The translations under genes were made by a program, and so were the position numbers. DNA of 64,000 nucleotides from Psilocybe azurescens (Eukaryota; Basidiomycota; Agaricomycetes; Agaricales; Agrocybaceae): assembly GCA_023853785.1 (NCBI GenBank), contig JAJIRX010000512.1:62001-126000 (forward strand), read 5' to 3'. Shown here piece after piece: positions 57,071 through 64,000 of this stretch. Each line of letters begins with the position of its first letter. The stretch's first letter is position 1. Under the pieces are notes generated by a model that was given only the letters and a program-made list of their open reading frames with translations, made no database searches and was not told where the DNA came from.

Positions 57071-58417
57071 ATTTCTCTTTATTTTATAATTTTCTCTTTA
57101 AGTCTAACTCATAAGTCAAACTCCAAATATAATATATAACCAACACCCTCTATCAAAAACAGTGGACAGTCCAGTGGCTTATAACGCTTCTGGGGCTGCA
57201 CAATGCTTCCTTTTCTCTCTGATCCTGGGGGTTTTATACCTCTCTGGATTTCCATATGGGTAATCTTATTCAGTGATTTCTCAGCCTGGAGATCTGTATT
57301 CTCCGAATTTATAATGCTGACTGATCTGCTATATAGCTGATTGAGCTTCCCTATTCTTAATTCACTTTCTAATCCAGTTTTATTTACTCTGGCCCTAAAA
57401 TTCTGGAATTATCACTCCCTGAACCAGTTCGCACTTTTCATAATCATTTCCCACTGAAACATCGGATTTAAACAGCTGCCATTATATTTATCACTAAGGC
57501 CTTTGAGACCATCTCCAGATCTTATTTATTTGATTTGATATCATGAAAATCTATCTCCAAATGCTTTGGTATATTAAATCTCACATAAGCGCCCGTTATA
57601 GGCAGTCTCCTAGATCTGATTGATCGCTTTCCAGCTACTGTTGGGTTTGTAACTTTATAACAATTATTTATATTGTCATTTGAATATTTCTAATCAATTC
57701 TGGTCCTCATGGGTGAGTGATCATCTCTCTGATTTCGTTTTTATTCCATTATCTTTATTATTATTATACAGCTTATAGTTCTTTAACAAAAAGTATATTG
57801 ATTTAGAAGTTGTATTCCAGCCTCAATTCCTTCTGTGTATTGATGTTAAGTCTTATTGTATGCTCTACAGGTTTTGAGCTATTTTTATGGTTATTTTATC
57901 TCATTAATGGAACTTGCAAAAATCAGTTTATTTAAGGCTGGAATAATTCATGCCTTATCACCAGTGTGCCACAGATTCAAGGAGATCTGTAGTTTGCTGG
58001 AGCTCTTGGTTTGCACATTGCATACATGTTTATATAGCTGGAATAGGAGCCCTAGTCAGTAATTAATATTATTAGGCCAATTATGTCTTTGGATGGCTGC
58101 ACAAGCTGCCAGCATATATGTATACTGTCCTCAAAGCAGTGGCCCAAGTTTCATATGCAGTAAAAATATAGCTGTTATGGCATTACTTTACGTTCCCCTC
58201 TGATTCCCACAAAGAGAAGGAAACCCTGGGATTCCCATGGGAATGAGAGGAAAGTTGATATTTTGGCTGAAAATTGTCAATTGGGGCAGGAGAATAGCAC
58301 AGAATGGAGATAAAATTTGATATGCTACATTGTAATTACACTATTGCACACTACTTTCTGGGTTTCTTTCACATTGTTTTAATGTTACACTAGTATACAC
58401 TTCTTTGTATCACATTC
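57071..58417. other. AT-rich region without recognised gene
   Basis: No exon supported. A short palindrome GGGATTCCCATGGGAAT lies at about 58230. Lies downstream of the transposase remnant on the minus strand. Confidence 0.35.
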
Positions 58418-59098
58418 TCAGTCATCATCCTCCTCAATTTCTTCATCTATTCCTAAATCCTCAGCCTCATCCTCTTCACTCTCTTTCACCATTTTATTTC
58501 TCTCCCATTTTCTGAGCACATACTTTGTGTGGTAGAACAGCATTGCATGTATAAACCAGTTAAAGTTACCAGGTGTCATGCATTTTGCAATTGATTGAAA
58601 TTCACCAAGCCATGAATTGAGCTGTTCACAGACCTTTTCAGGTACAAATCACAGTTAGTATAACAGATCAAATAGACCAGCAAAAAATTACCTGTGTGTT
58701 AAATGCCTGTTGAGCAAAGGATTTACATTGGCATCTACACCAATGTGTACAAGATTTTGAGCAGAGCCATCTTGTGGTGCAGGATTACAGTACTTTTGGC
58801 AGAGGTAATCATCAGATTGGTGATTGATATAATGATAAGAATCAACTATGAATCATGTTGTTTTCTTCCAGATCTCCCAGCTTCCATTAGTTACAGCAGT
58901 TGCAAGGACTTGACAGCCTTTATCAATACATATATAATCCAGACATGATTCTTCTGTTTGATAAACTGATCCCAAAAAGTTCAAAACATTTTCAGTTGAT
59001 TCTGACCTGGCAAATTTAGTCCAGGCAATCACAATACCACAAGGTGAACAAATAGTTTCAATGCAATAGTACTGTGCTGGTGATGTGCCAGTAGTCCA
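58418..59098 (-). pseudogene. C-terminal part of a second KDZ-type transposase (CxC5/CxC6-like)
   Basis: Two minus-strand exons: about 59098-58692 and 58633-58418, with a GT-AG intron of 58 nt. Exon 1 reads TTGTSPAQYYCIETICSPCG, IVIAWTKFARSE, DYICIDKGCQVLATAVTNGS and, after an in-frame TGA, FIVDSYHYINHQSDDYLCQK. Exon 2 begins VCEQLNSWLGEFQSIAKCMT and TPGNFNWFIHAMLFYHTKYV, then ends in an acidic tail. The DSYHYI aspartate and CEQLN glutamate fit the C-terminal catalytic residues of KDZ-like transposases. The TGA stands where relatives have CGA, a C-to-T change. The N-terminal half was not found. Confidence 0.7.
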
Positions 59099-61225
59099 CT
59101 AGTAGTGTAAATAAAATCAGTAAAAATAAAATAAAACACTTGGACCACTATGAAAGGCTCTGAGGGTGCGATTCAGATTCCCTGGCTTCTAAGCAAGTGC
59201 AAGGCTGTCAGTAGACAATTTATATTAATGAAACAAACCGATAAAATTCAGTAAAATATTTGTGTAAGTCAATATACACTTTAAATCTTGATCTTGATGC
59301 GGAATACGATGCCTAGAAGTCCAAGTGACTTCTGTAAAATAGCTGAGACACAGCTCAGTCGAGGGGAACAAGTTGCGAGTGAGGGGAATGTAAAATATCC
59401 TATTTTGAACACATTTTACAAGCTCTTTATATACTAACTAATGTTCAAAAATTTATAATGTAAAAACTTCACTGCAGTAATATAAAATGGAGGATTATAA
59501 ATCTATCTAATGTATTTGAAAGCAAGGAATGGAGAAGAGAATTTAAAATGAAAAGCCAGAAGGAAGTAGAACAAGCAAGAATGAGAAAAATACTATATAA
59601 GGAAACAAAACTCATCTAAAGCAGAATAAAGAAACACCAGCGCAGTATTTTAGTTGGAGGGCTTGGGGACGATTACAAAGCATGTTTTTGGGTTTACTGT
59701 GACTCAGGGGGTGATGTAAGCGGCAGGATTTACATTTGCAGGCATTACCCTCTCTTTTGCTGTGTAGTCTATTTTTACATCAGTTGGCATGCTGAAGGGA
59801 TTATGGCTGCTGGGGTTAGTTCTGGGAACGGTCAGCGTGCTGAGTAGATATGCAGGCCACGTGGGCCGCACGTGGGAAAATCTATTTATAAAGTTACCGG
59901 CATGCAGAGTCAGCATACAGAGTCAGTATGCACGCCCACGCACGCCGCGTGCACCCAGGTCTATTTTGAACAGCTATTGCCTTCAAGAACGGTTAGTGTG
60001 CTGAGCCAGCAAGAAGCACCAGCCATGCCGCGTGCACTCAGTGCTATTTTTGGCCACAATCAACTCGTCAGCGGGGTCGGTTTGCAGGGCCCGCACGCCG
60101 GCAGTGCACAACATATTCCGCATTTGTGGGCCATTTAACATCGGATTTGTTGCTGGGCCTCCAATAGGGGTCAGCGCCCACCAAAAGGCATTCCAGGGGT
60201 TTTCCGGGCTGGGGAATCTGAATCCGGCATCAGAGCAGCGAAATTTGGACCGGAACCCAGTTTGTCACCATGCTGTTTTTTTGTACAAGAACTAGGCCAG
60301 GGTTATTGATACACACACATCCCTAAAGCTGTAATGAAGCCTGGTACCAATACTGGGGAGCTTACTCTAGTGATGTGCACAGGGGCAGGCTACTCTTGTT
60401 TGAGAATAATGTGTGCAATGTATTTACTCTAGGTTAGAGTACTGTTGTGCACAGAAACACTGTTATCAACTCATGCATTATCAGAGAAAACGGAGAGACT
60501 GGAGAAATTGACAGCCTTGATCATATTTCTGGAGCCTTTCTTTCTCAGCATCAAAGGGCTCAAGCTCAAAGCGGACCAGTTTGTCTTATCATTGTTCCAG
60601 ATATCTGGGTATGGCCTCAGTCAGATGGTCATGCTGCTTGCTATATTGCAAAGCAGCTCAAAGCTTGGGGTCTCCAGTCTCGGTTGAAGTGATGAGAAGA
60701 TGTGGAAGTGCTGGAAGCGTTCAATATCCAGATCCCTACTAGGCGGCTCAGGTGTTACCTCAGGCAAAGGTGTAGGCAGCAACAAAGGTGTAGGTGTAGG
60801 TCATGGTGGAAGTGAAGAATTGAGGGTGTTGTTACCCTTCATGAGATGTGGTTTCTCGAGGAATTTCTTTGGAGCCACTTTTTGAGTGGGGGTGGAGGCA
60901 GCAGCCAAGGTTGAGGAAGAGCTTGAATCACAACATACACGTGCCAACAGGTATTTCCTTCACTCTCCCCACAACAGCAGGATCCAGGTTACTCAGGCCC
61001 ACAACCAGTACAGGCTATGCCTTCCTCACTGGCGTCGTCCTAGCCCCAGCAGTGGACCTCCCATTGAGTCCACTCTCAATCTGCAATAAAAACATTATTA
61101 ATATAACTACTTTTGTAAAAACACTCTTACTCAGTAGGACTTACAGTCAAGTTTGATTGGCTACCTCTCAAGAACGGTATAAACCAAACTGATCATAACT
61201 AGATTAGAGTTATGTGTAATACATT
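59099..61225. other. Unrecognised region with GC-rich repeats
   Basis: 59800-60130 holds partly repeated GC-rich motifs (GTCAGCGTGCTGAG and CCGCGTGCAC each more than once) inside otherwise AT-rich DNA. Frames at 60445-60692 (DHISGAFLSQHQRAQAQSGP) and 60848-61156 have no recognised domain. Confidence 0.35.
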
Positions 61226-61231
61226 TAAAGA

Positions 61232-61313
61232 CTAACCCTAACTGTAAGTTGATTCACTAGGAACAAACTACATAAGCTAACCATTATACAAATAGCTAAC
61301 CCTAACCAAAACC
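61232..61313. repeat. Interstitial telomere-like repeats (CCCTAA-type)
   Basis: AACCCTAA and CTAACC occur at least five times between 61232 and 61313 on the plus strand, in broken order. A second patch, CCCCCTAACCCTAACCCCTA, is at about 61731-61750. TTAGGG is the usual fungal telomere unit. Confidence 0.6.
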
Positions 61314-61780
61314 CTAACCACCAAACAAGGTAAGCATAGTAGGTTTAGGTGCCTGGCCTTAACAGGCCTGGCCCATGTCACACTATTAATAGTGTGGCAT
61401 ATGGTGAGCATTTAGTCTATTTCTATAATTAGATACCTTTGACATTGTGGGGCATGAATGCCCAAATTCATAAGGGATTGCTAATATGCACTCGCAATAG
61501 CAACTGCAGAGCACACAATTGCTCTTATTATTAGCAAAGAAGCTTATATGCTGAGTAAGACCAATCCGGCTTGATTATCAAGAACATCAGCATAGTGTAA
61601 ATAGTGAAACAATGCACAGACCTGATGAGCTTTAAAAGCAAAAGTGCAATGGTATTGGAGCCCCAGTACTCACTTGTCTGTGCCCCAGCCCCACTCATCA
61701 GAGCAGGGTTTTATACAAAACACATCCCTACCCCCTAACCCTAACCCCTATGCCTTGCAGACTCCATGAGGCATCCACAA

Positions 61781-62585
61781 CACTGCTGGCGCCGACCAGT
61801 GTAAGTAAAACTTACAGCGAATTAAATACAGAACTTATGTAAGAATTGCTGTAAGTATGACATACAGCACTTGTGTTTGAAAATAATACAGATAACAAAC
61901 AGATATTCTGTTCGGTGGCTGTAAGTTAAACAAACAGTATTTCTGTTTCTAAGCTGTAAGTCAATAATACATCCAAATAAAGAGAATTTCTATTCTTTGT
62001 CTGTTTGTTAAATATACAGAATAGCTGTATGTAATTGCTGTTGTATGTTATACAAACACGAGTTCTGTAAGAAAACGACAGAATTTCTGTTTGTTTTACT
62101 TACAGAATTTATATATATATTGCTGTATGTAAACTTACACAGAAATATACAGTATTCAACTTGCTCAGGTATATTTCGGTGTAAGTTTTACATACAGCAA
62201 TTATATACATAAATTCCGTAAGTAAAACAAACAGAAATTCTGTACTTGACTGTAAGTTTTCTTTACAGGACTCATGTTTGTATAACATACAGCGATCACA
62301 TACACAATATCTGTATGTTTACATACAGCAATTACATACAGCTATTCTGTATATTTAACAAACAGACAAAGAATAGAAATTCTCTTTATTTGGATGTATT
62401 ATTGACTTACAGCTTAGAAACAGAAATACTGTTTGTTTAACTTACAGCCACCGAACAGAATATCTGTTTGTTATCTGTATTATTTTCAAACAGAAGTGCT
62501 GTATATCATACTTACAGCAATTCTTACATAAGTTCTGTATTTAATTCGCTGTAAGTTTTACTTACACTGGTCGGCGCCAGCAGTG
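61781..62585. mobile_element. CACTA-like foldback element, 805 bp near-perfect palindrome
   Basis: Begins CACTGCTGGCGCCGACCAG and ends with its inverse, flanked by CAA on both sides (61778-61780, 62586-62588). The two arms of about 390 bp are almost identical when one is reversed, with only a few mismatches and small indels near the centre (about 62175). CTGTAAGT/ACTTACAG and AACAAACAG units recur through the arms. CACTG ends and a 3-bp duplication suggest a CACTA/EnSpm-derived, non-autonomous element. No coding capacity. Confidence 0.75.
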
Positions 62586-62588
62586 CAA

Positions 62589-64000
62589 GGCATATCTTGG
62601 GTCGTGCAGCTGTGGCTGTGCTACCAAATGCAGCCAATTTCATAAGCCTAGGCAATCTAAGGAGAATTCCACTTCAGCAACTCATTTCTGCAACTACTTT
62701 TGGTGGAGAAAAGTATTTCAATATATATTTAAAACATTTCAACGTGCTCAAAAAATTAAAAATTGGCCTAGAAGTGGGTCAAAAGCAGCACCAAACCACT
62801 GTATCTCACACTTACTGTCCTTTTTTTAAAAAAAACTGATCACATTGAAATGTTTTAATATGGTATAGAAGTATTTTGTTCTACCAAAACTAGTTGCAAA
62901 ATTGAGTTGTTGAAGAAGAAATCCATGTTAGCTTATCTACCAGCCAATTTGGCAGTGGTTTTGCTGTATTGTATTACTTACAGCTCAATAAAAGCAAAAT
63001 AATTAATTTTGCTCCCGTAGAACTATTCATATACGACTTTGGTATATTTCTCCCACTCAACTATTTTCCTGCTGATGTTTTGTGAATGTGGAAAGCCATG
63101 TCTCACAAAACTCTGTGTGCCACTGTGTGATGCATTGCAGTCAGCAGTGTCATGTCATAGAGGAATTTTGCATGACCACTTAAAGCAGTGTGGTTCAACT
63201 TTTCCAACACAGCTATAAAGCCAATCAGTAAATTTCTTAAGTCCATGATTTTATTTTTCATAAAATATTTAAATTTTACAAGTCACCCAAGGTCAGTGGG
63301 GTTCTTTTAATTCATTTCTTGCTTGCTTTTGTTATTCAAAGGCCTGTGCATTGTTTAATGTCCATAAGGCTTTTAATTACTGACTCCAGCTACACACACT
63401 ACTTGTCAATATACCTCTGATTTACCCTACAAGCCGTAGTAGCAGTAATTAAGTTGAATAATCACTTCCACATCAAGTTAACACTAAATTAAGACCTTAT
63501 TAACAGGCCATTTAGACTTGTGTGCATGGACTTGCAGTGACCCACACTTCCCCTGCAAGTCTGTGTGCATGGACTTGCAGTGACCCACACTTCCCCTGCA
63601 CAGACCCAAATATCAAATTGGATGAAGGAGAATATTTGCCAGGGGAAACAGACGCCCAGGGGTACAAGATCCACATGGGATGTGTGGTTGTGCAGCACTT
63701 ATAGGTTCCCTGATGTATTTGTCATTTGCAACTCAACAGCACACTGCATATGCAGTCAATAGATTTCACAATTTACCTCAAATTTAACACCGAAGGAGTG
63801 GGCTGCCTTTCAACAAGTACTTTGATGTCTTACAGGTCCTCAAACACAGGCACTTACTTACAGTAGATCAAATGATTTACAGTGAGGGACACAACCATTT
63901 CAATGTTTCAAGTGTCTGCAATAAAACATAAATACACTACCTCAGCAAAGAGATTGTCCCACAGATCTTTTGACAGAGTTTGATCAATAGCGTGAGAACC
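62589..64000. other. AT-rich region without recognised gene
   Basis: No domain-bearing frame. A short plus-strand stretch near 63610-63700 (KLDEGEYLPGETDAQGYKIH) has gene-like codon use but no recognised family. Confidence 0.35.
63519..63600. repeat. 43-bp tandem duplication
   Basis: Two head-to-tail copies of a unit that begins TGTGTGCATGGACTTGCAG and runs through CCCACACTTCCCCTGCA. The copies are identical over about 40 bp. Confidence 0.85.

Noticed and set aside
58703..58948. Plus-strand 81-codon frame
   Set aside because: It lies opposite the transposase exon at 58692-59098, which has recognisable motifs.

Overview
The window looks like nuclear DNA of a basidiomycete fungus, most likely an Agaricomycete. 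It has short GT-AG introns of about 45-65 nt, KDZ-type transposases, a fungal TET/JBP-type oxygenase gene, a Penelope-like reverse transcriptase and a Ty3/gypsy element. No bacterial-style operons, rRNA or convincing tRNA genes were seen. Almost everything is transposable-element DNA, and most reading frames carry frameshifts or stops, so this is a repeat-rich graveyard rather than a gene-dense region.

Layout. 0-3.3 kb: a 351-bp TA-flanked MITE, then a multi-exon TET/JBP-like 2-oxoglutarate/Fe(II) oxygenase gene. 3.3-12.3 kb: gypsy element A on the minus strand, with its 3' LTR kept, its 5' end lost and the catalytic part of RT deleted. 12.3-14.5 kb: nothing recognised. 14.55-30.98 kb: gypsy element B on the plus strand, with both LTRs, gag, protease, RT, RNase H and integrase, all frame-broken. 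31.0-31.4 kb: the 3' end of an unrecognised gene. 31.85-33.5 kb: a higher-order satellite. 34-37.8 kb: an unknown fungal repeat-family gene, a WD40 gene and a second unknown gene. 38.06-38.81 kb: a cluster of eight short perfect or near-perfect palindromes. 42.43-52.99 kb: a 10.56-kb KDZ transposon with about 240-bp terminal inverted repeats and a 7-bp target duplication; it carries the transposase, a Zn2Cys6/coiled-coil protein and further accessory genes. 54.2-55.3 kb: a Penelope-like RT next to G-rich repeats. 56.7-57.1 kb: seven hairpins that share one constant loop. 58.4-59.1 kb: the C-terminal end of a second KDZ-type transposase. 61.2-62.6 kb: degenerate TTAGGG-type repeats and an 805-bp near-perfect palindrome with CACTG ends.

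The most interesting system is in gypsy elements A and B. Downstream of pol, each carries a block of genes on the strand opposite to gag-pol. Gene X has five exons whose four introns sit at the same places in both copies, a shared TATA-like box, a cysteine cluster resembling Zn2Cys6, and an acidic tail. Gene Y follows it; element A keeps only its start. Because the block is antisense to the genomic RNA, its introns cannot be spliced from the transposition intermediate, which explains why they persist. The two gypsy elements, and apparently nothing else in the window, are also strewn with the octamer GCGATCGC (24 copies found by eye).
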